Source of the DNA: Nakaseomyces glabratus
Taxonomy: Eukaryota > Ascomycota > Saccharomycetes > Saccharomycetales > Saccharomycetaceae
Direction of reading: 5' to 3'
Assembly: GCF_010111755.1 (NCBI RefSeq)
Contig: NC_088957.1
Span: 868,001 to 932,000 of the forward strand
Length of the DNA stretch: 64,000 bases
Shown piece after piece: positions 39,207 through 50,800 of the stretch. The first letter of the stretch is position 1; each line of letters opens with the position of its first letter. The position numbers were made by a program, and so were the translations under genes. The notes under the pieces are model-generated. The model did no database searches and was not told where the DNA came from. It saw only the letters and a list, made by a program, of their open reading frames with translations.

Positions 39207-40496
39207 ATGTTGAGTGCAAGGGTTTTATTGAACAGGTCTCAATTGCTGTGTAAGAGGCAATGCCTCACTGGCGTTAGTGTTGGTCTTTCGAGGTGCTTTT
39301 CTAGTACTAGGATGTCGCTCGATGTGTCTCCATTCCTGATGCCAGCTATGTCGCCAACCATGGAGAAAGGTGGTATTGTCTCGTGGAAGTTCAAGGAGAA
39401 TGACAGTTTCAATGCAGGTGATGTTCTGCTGGAAGTTGAGACGGATAAAGCGCAGATCGATGTCGAGGCGCAAGATGATGGTAAATTGGCAAAGATCATT
39501 CGAGGGGACGGCAGCAAAGATGTGCTTGTGGGCGATGTGATAGCGTTCACCGCTGATCCAGAAGACGACCTCTCCACTTTAAAGATACCTGAGGTCACTG
39601 AGTCTATGAAGCAGGTGTCATCTGGGAGCGGCAAGGAGGACCAGAAGCCAGCTAAGTCTGAGGAGCCAGCTCCTCTTCAGAGGAAAGAGGGCAAAAACGT
39701 AAGTGAGTCAAAGACAGCCAAGTCTTCTGGTGACGTGCTCACGACAGCCGATGCGTCTCAGACTCTGTTACCCTCGGTAGTAATGGCACTAGCTGACAAT
39801 GGTATCAGCAAAGAAGATGCGTTGGCGAACATCAAAGCATCTGGGGCCAACGGTCGCATCTTGAAAGGTGATGTGCTAGCGTATGCTGGCAAGATTCAGC
39901 AGGACTCTGTGGTTAAAGTTGCGGAGTACGTTAACCGGAACCAGAAACTAGACCTGTCTAACATTGAGCGTATAGTGCTTGAGGTCAATTCAGAAGAGGG
40001 AGGCGATGGACAAGCACAAGCACAAGCACAAGCACAAGCACAAGGTCAAGGTCAAGATTCAGGCAAGACTGGCAAGCTTGCCAAGCCAGCTCAAGTTGAG
40101 CCTATTCGGATACAGGAGGAGATACTGTTGGAAGTGAGGAGAGGTGTTGACTTCACTAGGTTTGAGAGGGCTGTCCGTGAGTATATCGATGATATTTACC
40201 AGTACACGCACGAGCAACCGTTGGAGAACACTATGTCTGAGCGGTATGACAGTCTATTTGAGGATCTCGTTACCGTTGACCCCAGGTCTGCGCGGTTTGA
40301 TGTTGAATACAGTCTTTTAGAGACCACTGATGGCTCAGAGGATATCTTTGACTTGTTGGGACCCGGTGAGGTTAAGGAGGGCAAGCAAGTGTACAGCTTA
40401 GAAGTGAGTGTTACGGTGAATGACAAGTACGACGACGCTGTTGAGAAGGCCGATCGGTTCATGGAGTGTCTGAGACAGTTACAGTTTGATGTATAG
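39207..40496 (+). CDS. PDX1: Pyruvate dehydrogenase complex protein X (E3-binding protein)
   Basis: 429 residues. The N-terminus is a mitochondrial presequence rich in Arg, Leu and Ser (MLSARVLLNRSQLLCKR). A lipoyl domain follows (about 38-115) with the modified lysine in VETDKAQIDV (K81). An E3-binding domain lies near 193-237 (PSVVMALADNGISKEDAL, ASGANGRILKGDVLAY). The C-terminal part lacks the E2 acyltransferase catalytic core, as in S. cerevisiae Pdx1, and is family-specific. Pdx1 attaches dihydrolipoamide dehydrogenase to the E2 core. A Gln-Ala/Gln-Gly dipeptide run sits in the linker. Order matches YGR193C. Confidence 0.94.
   Translation: MLSARVLLNRSQLLCKRQCLTGVSVGLSRCFSSTRMSLDVSPFLMPAMSPTMEKGGIVSWKFKENDSFNAGDVLLEVETDKAQIDVEAQDDGKLAKIIRGDGSKDVLVGDVIAFTADPEDDLSTLKIPEVTESMKQVSSGSGKEDQKPAKSEEPAPLQRKEGKNVSESKTAKSSGDVLTTADASQTLLPSVVMALADNGISKEDALANIKASGANGRILKGDVLAYAGKIQQDSVVKVAEYVNRNQKLDLSNIERIVLEVNSEEGGDGQAQAQAQAQAQGQGQDSGKTGKLAKPAQVEPIRIQEEILLEVRRGVDFTRFERAVREYIDDIYQYTHEQPLENTMSERYDSLFEDLVTVDPRSARFDVEYSLLETTDGSEDIFDLLGPGEVKEGKQVYSLEVSVTVNDKYDDAVEKADRFMECLRQLQFDV
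40011..40056 (+). repeat. Hexanucleotide repeat in PDX1 linker (Gln-Ala)n
   Basis: CAAGCA units repeated in frame encode about five Gln-Ala pairs and then two Gln-Gly pairs. It lies in the flexible linker after the E3-binding domain and is likely length-variable. Confidence 0.85.
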
Positions 40497-40928
40497 TTAA
40501 ATAGACCTGTATTTAAGAAAGAAATATATTCTTACAGATATCGATGTAGAGAATTTGCCCTGCTATAACAAGAGGTGCACCAGCGTTACAAACGAATATT
40601 ATAGTGATGGTAGTAATTTATGTTTTGGTGTTGAAAGATGTGATTTTTTGCAGACATATATACCACACACTTTACGGGGACCAAGTGTTAAGAGAGCAAT
40701 GGGGGGGGAGGGAATAAATTTGGGAAATTCTGGTACCTTCGTAGGAACGGTATAATCAGGTGATCATATCACTCACAATATCACTCACATATCTTCCAAT
40801 ATTACGTAGTAACTGTGCCACCAATAAATGTATGGGTGTTAAGTATGTATTCTCTGTGGGTCCCGAGAGAATGCCCCGTGTGCAGCACTGCAGCACGTAG
40901 AGATGTACGGGGGGGGGGAAAGGTTTTC

Positions 40929-40953
40929 GGGGTTCCACTTTTAGTGGAACCCC
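40929..40953. repeat. Perfect 10-bp hairpin between PDX1 and TDH
   Basis: GGGGTTCCAC (40929-40938), five-base loop TTTTA, GTGGAACCCC (40944-40953). It begins ten bases after a G10 run. Confidence 0.85.
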
Positions 40954-41340
40954 AGTGAAGAGAGAAGGACCAAAGAAGAGAAGAGAAGGGAAGGATGTTT
41001 ACGTCATGCAGGGATTGTCCGTCTCCCGAGAACCGTCGTGGATCGGGGGGGGGGTGGGTGAGAGAGAGAGACCTACAAAGGACCAAACAGGAATCCCCTT
41101 TGTATCTGTGGACTCGAGAGACAATGGGAAGGGAAAGAAAGGGGAGCCCCACTGCAAGACGAGACAAAGCACCACGGCACGTCCTTTTCAAACAGAGTTC
41201 CCAGAAGTAGAGGGAAAAAGAGGAATCCACCACACCAACACCCGACCACCACACCAAGGACCAAAGGAAAGAAAAAGTAACGAGACCCATCCCCCCTAGA
41301 GCAATACCCAAACTTGTTCATACTACGCACAGTACTGCCA

Positions 41341-41392
41341 TACCACACTACCACACTACAAAACTGCCACATTACCACACTACCACACTACA
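41341..41392. repeat. ACCACACT tandem and direct repeats
   Basis: A 20-base block of two ACCACACT units recurs exactly at 41341-41360 and 41373-41392. About 75 bases downstream, AAGTGCTAAAGTGGT and AAGTGCTAATGTGGT (41465-41494) repeat in the roughly complementary sense, so the region can form imperfect stems. Confidence 0.75.
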
Positions 41393-41618
41393 CTATACTA
41401 AGCCCAATGTCTTGTGCATAGTGTGAGGACATTGCATAGTGTGAGACAAGTGTTGAAGTGTTTAAAGTGCTAAAGTGGTAAGTGCTAATGTGGTAAGTAG
41501 TAAATGGTAGTGGTGCTTTTGATGGTTCCAGTACAATAGAATATCGAAGAACAATTGGGAGACTACCTTCTTGGTGCTGAAATTTTTTTCTTGCTTCCCC
41601 CCCCGATTCCAAAAAAGA

Positions 41619-41626
41619 TATATAAA
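41619..41626 (+). promoter_or_regulatory. TATA box of the GAPDH gene
   Basis: TATATAAA about 126 bases upstream of the ATG, as expected for a highly expressed glycolytic gene. Confidence 0.7.
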
Positions 41627-41646
41627 GGGACAATTGTAATAGTTAA

Positions 41647-42750
<1,104 letters not shown>

Positions 42751-43105
42751 AAATCTTAAAAGATATTTATTATAACTTATCTTTTATTTTTTTTATAACC
42801 AAATATTTTATGACATAAAATTTTATAAAGTTTTCAATGAAATAAATTTATATAAATTTATTAATGAATGACCCGATTTTTATTTTGATCATTTGGAAAA
42901 GTATCAACAGAGCATAGTATAGTATTGCGCAGAGTGTAGTGAAGCTGAACTCTCACGAGCATAAGTTCAAGCACAAGCAATTCTACATTACTCCTCATTA
43001 CTACGCAGATTGTTATTTAGTATTTAAAATATCATTTTATAAGAAGAATCGAGGCTTTACATACAAGTACCATAACACAGCAACAAAACCCAATAACAAA
43101 TAGAT
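42751..43105. other. GAPDH 3' region
   Basis: 355 bases, strongly AT-rich (TTTATAA-type repeats) just after the stop, then tRNA-Trp 5' flank. Nothing else seen. Confidence 0.45.
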
Positions 43106-43214
43106 GAAGCGGTGGCTCAATGGTAGAGCTTTCGACTCCAGTTAAACTCTGGGATTTTCCTCGGAATTCACGATTGCAATCGAAGGGTTGCAGGTTCAAT
43201 TCCTGTCCGTTTCA
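43106..43214 (+). tRNA. tRNA-Trp (anticodon CCA) with a 37-nt intron
   Basis: 109 bases beginning GAAGCGGTGGCTCAATGGTA and ending GGTTCAATTCCTGTCCGTTTCA minus the first bases of its T arm. The acceptor stem GAAGCGG/CCGTTTC pairs with one G-T. The anticodon CCA is at 43138-43140 and the intron, by the yeast 37/38 rule, is 43142-43178. Exons are nearly identical to S. cerevisiae tRNA-Trp. Base 37 reads G here where I recall A in S. cerevisiae. Confidence 0.96.
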
Positions 43215-44327
43215 TTTATATTTTTTTAATTTTTTTGCGTTTCTCTGAAACTAAAAGTGTGTTTCTATTTCTTTTTCTTGTAATAAAAAGACACTTCAAG
43301 TAAAAGAACACAAATCAATATGTAACTTGCATAATCATTAAAGCGAGCACTCCACCTCACTGTATGCACAATCCGCAGACAATGATATCTATATAGAGAT
43401 GGCTGAGCTCATTCCCCCAATAAGCCCAGCCAACAACTTTTTTTTCGTTTCCAGGAACGCGAAAAGAAGTTGGGAAACAGAAACAAACAGGCTGTTTCGT
43501 GTCAAGGCCAAACACTACGCAATTTTGCACAAGAAAAACCCAGCCAAATGGTATAATACCTATGCTAACCAAATGAAGGCTGGTGTGTAGTTATGGAACC
43601 AGCCTTCTTTCGTGGGTTTTTTTCTTGCTTTTACTGCAAACTCGTGCAGTCCTACGTTATAGTATCTTGGAATGGCTGGTGTCTGCTCTCACTTGTACAT
43701 TGCCCACATTAGGAAGTCTAAGTACGACAAACCTCCCCAATACTGCTGGCATTTCACATGCGCATAACACAAGCTCTGATATAATTGCCATTGCCTGAAG
43801 ACTCTTAGTGTAGAAGTGGAAATTGGGCATACTGCTATACTCAGATCTTCAAGAGAAATTCTCCGCAGAAGCAGGGAACAAAAAGAAACGAAAATCATTT
43901 CTCGAAACCACGAAAAGTATGCTAATTATAGCAACCTCTCTTGAGAATAATAAGCATTACATTTCGAGTACAAATGAGCTGCCCCTCCCCATAGTGCGTG
44001 TAAATGACTTTGAGGAGACTCGATATTTCTATCCGATTACAATTACAAAGTAGTATTGCTGTTTCTATTCTTATCCGTAATGCACCGGTGGACTTCTTTC
44101 TTTGACACCGCAGTTTGACCTTGACCATAATTGGAAAAAGTGTCCAATTTAGCTGTAATCCATTTCTCGCCGCAACACTCCCCCGAGTGCTACCATATAT
44201 AAGAAAACAAGTGCTTGAAAGTTCTAAATATTTCCTGCTGTATAGAAACTTTCACCCCGCACCATAGAGTTTCTTGCTAAAGCAGAATCACATAACAAAA
44301 AAAGGCTATTAAGTTGCTCACATTATA
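43215..44327. promoter_or_regulatory. tRNA-Trp to CRH1 intergenic region (HIP1 slot)
   Basis: 1.1 kb. S. cerevisiae has HIP1 between TDH3 and CRH1; no permease remnant is visible here. A 63-codon frame at 43399-43590 and others on the minus strand lack support. A TATATAAG box at 44196-44203 lies 125 bases upstream of CRH1, and CTAAATATTT nearby (about 44225) resembles an Rlm1/MEF2-type wall-stress site. Confidence 0.5.
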
Positions 44328-45686
44328 ATGCTCTACAATTACAAGAGAAGCTTAGCGGTTGGTATCTTGGCGAGTGTTGTTGCTGCCGATTCATGCGATC
44401 CTCTGAAACAGACTAACTGTCCAGCCGACAAGGCTCTGGCTACCAGTTTCAGCGAGAACTTCACATCTGAGTCCAAATGGTTTACCGCAGAGGACAACCC
44501 CGGTAAGATTGAGTACACATCTGATGGTTTGGCCATGTCACTTACGAAGAGATTCGATAACCCAAGTCTGAAGTCTAATTTCTATATAATGTACGGTAAG
44601 ACTGAGGTCATATTCAAAGCCGGTGACGGTAGAGGTATAGTGTCCTCTTTCTTTTTACAAAGTGATGATTTAGATGAAATCGATCTAGAGTGGATAGGTA
44701 GTGATGACACACAGTTTCAATCCAATTACTTCTCAAAGGGTAACACCGCTACATACGATAGAGGTGAATTCCACGGTGTTAACCAACCACAAAAGGAGTT
44801 CCACAACTACACCATTGACTGGACTATGGAACAGCTAACTTGGTATCTAGACGGCCAAGTCGTCAGAGTTCTGCCAAACACAACAAGCCAGGGTTATCCA
44901 CAAACTCCAATGTACATCAAGATGGGTATTTGGGCTGGTGGTGATCCAAGCAATGCTCCAGGTACAATTGAATGGGCTGGCGGTGAAACTGATTATAGCT
45001 TGGCTCCATTCACTATGTACATCAAGAGCTTGGTTGTTACAGACTATTCCACTGGTAAGGAATACACCTATGGGGACCAATCTGGCTCTTGGCAATCCAT
45101 CAAGGCTGTGGACGGTGAAATAAATGGAAGATACCAACAAGCACAAGAGGACTTCGCTAAATTAGTTGCTGGTCAAGCTATTGAGAGTAGTCAATCATCC
45201 TCTGTTTCACCTACTTCGTCATCAAGCTCTTCTGCCAGCTCATCTACCAGCTCATCTACCAGCTCATCTACTAGCTCATCTGCCAGTTCATCCGCCAGTT
45301 CATCTTCCAGCTCTTCCATCAGTTCATCTTCATCAGCATCTTCAAGTGCACAAAGTTCATCATCACCAATTGCTAGTTCTGTCTCTTCTATCAAGTCTGT
45401 GTCTTCCTCTGCAATTTCATCTTCCAAGAGCTCCCAAACAGCAGAAAGTAAATCCTCCACATCATCTAGTGTGAAGCCCACTACACAATCTTCCAAGACC
45501 GACACTATAATGGACAATGTGACACATAGCGCCTCAACAAGTAATGTTGCCAAGTCAACTGTTTCTACAGTGGCTAAATCAACTGAAAGCAGTACACATT
45601 CAGTTCAACAAAGCAACTTTGGCGTTAACACACAAGTCTCAGTAGTATCTGTCATTCTAGGTTTCATATTCAGCATCGTAATTTAA
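44328..45686 (+). CDS. CRH1: GPI-anchored chitin transglycosylase of the cell wall (GH16, Crh1)
   Basis: 452 residues. A signal peptide (cleavage likely after VVAA, residue 20) precedes Cys-rich DSCDPLKQTNC and the GH16 domain, with the catalytic motif DEIDLEW at 116-122 (E117 nucleophile, E121 acid/base). NYTIDWTMEQLTWYLDGQ and PMYIKMGIWAGGDPSNAPG are typical of Crh enzymes. A Ser-rich stalk (about 287-400) and a C-terminal hydrophobic tail after an Asn/Gly stretch form a GPI-attachment signal. The enzyme links chitin to beta-glucan at the wall. It ends the YGR197C-YGR189C syntenic run. Confidence 0.95.
   Translation: MLYNYKRSLAVGILASVVAADSCDPLKQTNCPADKALATSFSENFTSESKWFTAEDNPGKIEYTSDGLAMSLTKRFDNPSLKSNFYIMYGKTEVIFKAGDGRGIVSSFFLQSDDLDEIDLEWIGSDDTQFQSNYFSKGNTATYDRGEFHGVNQPQKEFHNYTIDWTMEQLTWYLDGQVVRVLPNTTSQGYPQTPMYIKMGIWAGGDPSNAPGTIEWAGGETDYSLAPFTMYIKSLVVTDYSTGKEYTYGDQSGSWQSIKAVDGEINGRYQQAQEDFAKLVAGQAIESSQSSSVSPTSSSSSSASSSTSSSTSSSTSSSASSSASSSSSSSISSSSSASSSAQSSSSPIASSVSSIKSVSSSAISSSKSSQTAESKSSTSSSVKPTTQSSKTDTIMDNVTHSASTSNVAKSTVSTVAKSTESSTHSVQQSNFGVNTQVSVVSVILGFIFSIVI
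45206..45345 (+). repeat. Serine-rich tandem repeat in CRH1 stalk
   Basis: Units of 12 bases (AGCTCATCTACC and variants) repeat in frame, encoding SSSTS/SSSAS. The array is probably length-variable and heavily O-mannosylated in the product. Confidence 0.85.
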
Positions 45687-45856
45687 ATAGGTTTAAGTAT
45701 AAAATAAAATAAGGTTAAGCATTTGACACAATATCACAATATTACTAGCCAATTATATCATACATAATATCTAACAGCGTATCCTCTTTAGTACTACAGT
45801 TGAAAACAAGATCACAGTCAACGATAAAATGCATTCCAAATAAAAAAATATAAATA

Positions 45857-45929
45857 AGCCCTGTAGGGGGCTCGAACCCCTAACCTTATGATTAAGAGTC
45901 ATACGCGCTACCGATTGCGCCAACAAGGC
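45857..45929 (-). tRNA. tRNA-Lys (anticodon CTT)
   Basis: 73 bases on the minus strand, starting GCCTTGTTGGCGCAATCGG and ending CGAGCCCCCTACAGGGCT. The acceptor stem GCCTTGT/ACAGGGC pairs with one G-T. The anticodon loop is ACTCTTAAT, and the T arm is GGGGTTCGAGCCCC. No intron. It lies between CRH1 and the decayed ORF, at a synteny junction. Confidence 0.96.
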
Positions 45930-45986
45930 TTATTAATTGCGTTGAGAAATCACTTTTATTTCAATACCAGATAGATTAATAGGAGA

Positions 45987-46825
45987 TCACCTGATGTTGA
46001 GATACAAAGTACGGTTTTGTGGTTTTGCACTATAAGTGGATAATGACACTATCATTTCAGCTATTATTTCTACAATTGCGGTTGTTGGAACGTTTTGAAT
46101 AACATCTTCCTTTCCGGTACCATTTCTTGGATCTCCTGAAACTGAATGACCCCTCTTTTTCAACAAGTCTTGCTATTTCATAATCCATTTCATTAAGGAT
46201 TGATCAGGGCAAGCCAATATTAGGCGATCGATTTGTCGGTCAATTCGAGGCGGTAAGTAGTGCTTGAGAGTAAACAGGGTATTTTCGAAATGGTCAACTT
46301 TACAGAGTTCTTTGAAGATATCACGAGAACGTTTTAACAAGCCAGAATCAGTGTTCTATGGCCGGTAAACATTTTTAACAACCTAAAACCTTCTATTGTA
46401 CGTCTTAAATTGTGTTCATCAACGCTCTTTAAGAGCATCTCAACAGTAGCTTTAGCCGGCAGTTCATATATTATCTTATCAAAATCATCTCTGAGATCTT
46501 TATCTACCGCAAGTTTAATACTCTCGAATGAGGAATTCGTTAGGTAATGAGTTGAATTTTTTAATGCCATGACGAATTTTGCGAATCCAACCTTGAAGAC
46601 CGTTACTATTTAAAGTTTTTTCGGTGAGAAGTTTAACTTTATCTCTGTAGTTAACAAAGTCAAATGGAGAGGGGTGACGTTTGTCTGACTCTGCATAATC
46701 GAACATCCTGCTCTGTAACATCCTGCTCTGAATAACAAGTACTTATCTTCAGAAGTAGACGCTACTGTGAATGAACAATGGTATGTATACTCGGAGCTAT
46801 AATCGCGTAGATCAGGACAGATCAC
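45987..46825 (-). pseudogene. Decayed coding remnant with frameshifts and a stop, family unknown
   Basis: Coding-like sequence runs through several frames on the minus strand. An N-terminal piece (from 46825, CPDLRDYSSEYTYHC) changes frame near 46720. The next piece (46721-46515) includes RMFDYAESDKRHPSPFDFVN and shifts near 46540 to 46570-46334 (DDFDKIIYELPAKATVEML). That shifts again near 46340 to LLKRSRDIFKELCKVDHFEN and LKHYLPPRIDRQIDRLILAC, which meets a TAG at 46173-46175 and continues open to a TGA at 45987. A 15-base tandem duplication lies near one junction. I do not recognise the family; the helical, charged composition and the spot just 5' of a tRNA gene allow a retroelement Gag relic, but this is a guess. 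Confidence 0.5.
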
Positions 46826-47820
46826 AAGTTAAAGTGAGTTAGTGACAGGTAAAATAATAAAAAGCACGGTTAAAAGTCCGACTTTCCTTGTGCACCACTA
46901 GAAGGTGGAAAACTATTGTAGCCTATATGACTTGAAATAATTCGTTCTTCTCAGTAAAGTATACCAATGTAGCCTAACACCTATAATCCTCTAATAAAAA
47001 AGCTGACTATTACTCTATACAGTATGAAACTCGTATCAGTTATCAAACTTTGTAATTAGCTATGAAACTAGCTAACAACTTTCTTAAAAGTAATATTTCA
47101 ACTGAATGATTAAAGATAGTAGCAGTAAAGGTAGTTTTGAAGAAACTAACATTGAAATCCCATTTCAAAGAATTTTGGATGCCACTAATACTTCCAGGTT
47201 TTTGAATTTGACGGCCGTTTTAAGGTTCTTGTCATATTCCTTGGAGTTCTTATTTTTGAAATCAACTTGAATTGTAGTAATAGATCTAATTGAGCTCTTC
47301 AAATATTTCTGCATGACTAAATCTGACCTGAGTCATGCTGATTTGACTTTATCTCCGCTGGTAGGTTCAGTCGGTCCAATGAGTTAGCCTTACTATGGTA
47401 TTACTATGGTGTCCATAATGTTTCACAAGATTCGTGAGGCTATATAATTAGCTTCGTCATGCCACATCCACTGCCACCAGAATCACATTTGAAACTTCTC
47501 CAAATGTATTACCTACTAAAGGGATTGGTTCCATTCGTAGAATTAGTTGGAGTCCAGTATCACAAAACCATGGATGCCTTACATTCCCTTTTGAGCGTTT
47601 ATGCTTCTTCTAATGCTTCGAATCTATTTCTTAGACACATGAATTTGCATTAGTACCATGATTCTAACACACTGATTTATATTACACACAATTTAAAATA
47701 TTATTACATTCAAATTCACTTCTGGAAATTATGTCTTCTAACAATGCTTTCATGAATCTCATTAATGTATTAAGTAAAAAGATAAATGCTTATATAAGCG
47801 GAAATAGATATACCTTACAC
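46826..47820. other. Intergenic between the remnant and ULS1
   Basis: About 1 kb of AT-rich DNA at a synteny junction. A plus-strand frame 47106-47387 reads 54 codons, a TGA, then 38 more codons in the same phase; it might be a second relic. A 64-codon frame at 47459-47653 has no support. Confidence 0.4.
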
Positions 47821-50800
47821 TCATAATGAATTTAGTCCGAACAGGAAACCCAACTCACGAGTACCAAGTTTATTAATGTCTTTGATCTTTTTGGCATCCA
47901 TGGCTGCATCCACCATATCTCTCTTCAGTTTTTGAAGTTCCAATATTCTATCTTCCACTGAATTTTTGATGAACAGACGATGAACTGTGACTTCCCTAGT
48001 TTGACTGATTCTGTAACAACGGTCCTGTGCTTGTTCTTCAACGTATGGGTTCCAAAATGGATCAACTATAACCACATGATTAGCACAGGTCAATGTCAAA
48101 CCTGAATTACCGGCTTTCATAGATATTAACAACACTCTCTTATCCTCCTCACTATAAAACCTGCTGATAATCTCCGATCTAACTTTAGCATTCATGTCAC
48201 CAGTATATTTCAAGCATGAAATCTTCAACCTAGTCGCAAGTATGTGTTCCAATAGATCTAAGAATGTAGTAAACTGAGAAAAAATGATAATCTTCTCTGA
48301 GTCAGATTTTTCAAATACCTTATTAATTACATCCATACATTGATTCATCTTTGTAGAAGGCTCCAATGTATTATAATCAGTAGTGTAGGCATTCTTTTTT
48401 CTATCCTTTTGCTTGTCCATTTCTAGGTTAAACTCCTCATATAATTTTTCTCTTGTAAATCCTTCTAGAATCACTTGGTTGAAAAGTTTCAGAGAAACAA
48501 AATCCTTATCGTTAGTTACCTTTTGACACTCCTTACAGGGTAGGTATGTACTTCCTTTTGGACCGCTTCTAGCATTCGAAGAACCCGCTGCATCCTCAGA
48601 GAATGGGTTAATGCAATCATTACAAATCAAATGGCCGCAACCACTTAACACAAAAGCTGACTCAGGCTCAATCTGTTCAAGACACCACAAACATGTCATT
48701 GAGTCACTTGCTGATTTGACAATTTCTACTGCCTCTGATTTCATTTTTTTAATCACATAGTATAATCTCAACCAGTCATTATTGAAATTTTTACCATTCA
48801 CAACTGTTGCCGCTTCTGCCTTCTTTTCACCAAGGATTACCAATTCAGGATGACAGCAGGCTTGCCTCAACCTCAACAACAATGTCAGCACACTAGAATA
48901 GTTACCTTGAACTTTTGATTCCAGTAATTTTTTGGCAAGTTGCTTATTTTTATGTTCGAGCGCTTTGTAAAATTCAAGTTCGTCATCCTTAAAAGTAGTC
49001 TCCTGTGCATTAACATTTTTTGGAGGAAGTTCCAAAATAGGAACACCGTCAATCTTGTCAGTTTTTGACCTCCTCAACATTATTGCCCGCAATAAAACTC
49101 TAACTTTCTTAATTGCTTGCTTTCGACTTTCACTGTCATAGTTCTGTTTTAAGTTAGAAAATGGTCTACCGATATCTTGTTGAAATCTCTCATGTCTATT
49201 ATATGGTGGAATTCTTAGAAAGCGGATCAAGGAATACAACTCTTCCATATTGTTTTGTATAGGTGTACCAGATAGAATCCATCTGTAAACACTATTAACA
49301 GTACAGCATGCTTTAGCGGCCTGTGTCTTCATGTTTTTAATATTTTGGCCTTCATCCAAAATAATCCTGTAGAAAGTGGAATCGTCCGAGTAAAACGGTG
49401 ACCAATACTCATTTTTAGTTTTCAGAGAGTTCATAGCTTTTATATCAGGAACAGGCGGCAGTTGCTTGCTATCGGTCTTCAGTCTTTCAGGCCAATGCTT
49501 TTTGAGCTCATTTGCCAAAGTTTGATAAGATACCAATATGACATCAAAGTTTGAAAGCTTGTCCCATGAACGAAACTTAATACCGTTAACACCACCATAA
49601 ATAGCTGAGTTAAAATCACTTGATTCCTTAATCTTGGTTTCTATCTCACCTTTCCAGACTCTCAAAACTGACACTGGTGCAACAATCAAATTTGTTTTTT
49701 TGCTCTCATTACTAGATCTATTTGCAAGCATTAATGCTATCGCCTGAACAGTTTTACCTAAACCCATATCATCTGCTAATAGACCACCTTTCCTTTTTGA
49801 GGTTTCGGCATTCAATAACCATTGCAAACCTAATCTTTGATGTCTTAATAAATTAACAGTCATCCCTTCGGGTGTGAGAGCTTCACCTTCAATTTCATCT
49901 TCTGTTTCCTTTAAATTTTCTAATAGAGCTCTAATCTGTTCCTGATCTTGACCTGAATGTATGTTTGATATTGATTGCATATTATTATAAGAGTTTTCAT
50001 AAAGACTCCCATCTGTTCCCATATAGTTTTGCATTCCGTTTTCACCAATGGCATTCATATTCATTAATTCACTTTCTGTTATTGGAACACCATAAATCTT
50101 TAGATTTTCATACAGTTTCTCCATTTTCAGACCCTGTTGTTTTAACTGGATAACATTCCGACCAATATTCTCTTTATCAGATGTTGTAGGTGGCTTCCCT
50201 TCATCTATATCTATTCTGAACCGTTCTAACTGTTTTAACATTTCTAATAATCGCCATTTAACATCCATACTACGGTCAGATTTCTGAATCAAATCCATGG
50301 CTACTTCGATACTCTTAAAATACTGAACTCTCCTATCGGGGTTAATTATATTAGGCACTGTGTATTTTATACCGTAATCTTGAAGCCTTTCAAAAACTAG
50401 TGGCATTTTAACTCCGTTATGGAACAGAGCTTGTGTTGCGTCAGCACATGCTCTTCGCATCGGTCTATCACAATATTTGCCTGATTCAAAATTCTGTTTG
50501 TATATCAAAACGGTGTTTAAATACTGATTCAATTGGTTTTTTGTTATAACGGATCTGGTCGTATTTTTCAACAACAGTTCTCTAGCTGTATCAATAGACT
50601 TCTTGAAAAGGTCAGTTGGAACTGACTTTAGGTTACTATTAGAGGTGTCATTTGTATCATCGAATTGCTCAACGCTCAAGCTATTTATCTTTTGCTCCAG
50701 CTCTCGTAGTAGCTGAGTATGCATGTCCTTAGACAATGACCCCTTCTCAAACATCTCATTTAATATTTCCCTTTCAACATAGAATTTTTTCCTTTCTTCA

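Noticed and set aside
40955..41378. Several 70-170 codon frames upstream of GAPDH on both strands
   Set aside because: They arise from purine-rich and G-rich low-complexity promoter DNA and overlap each other.
43399..43590. 63-codon frame in the HIP1 slot
   Set aside because: Soluble, Lys/Asn-rich, unlike an amino acid permease; nothing to support a gene.
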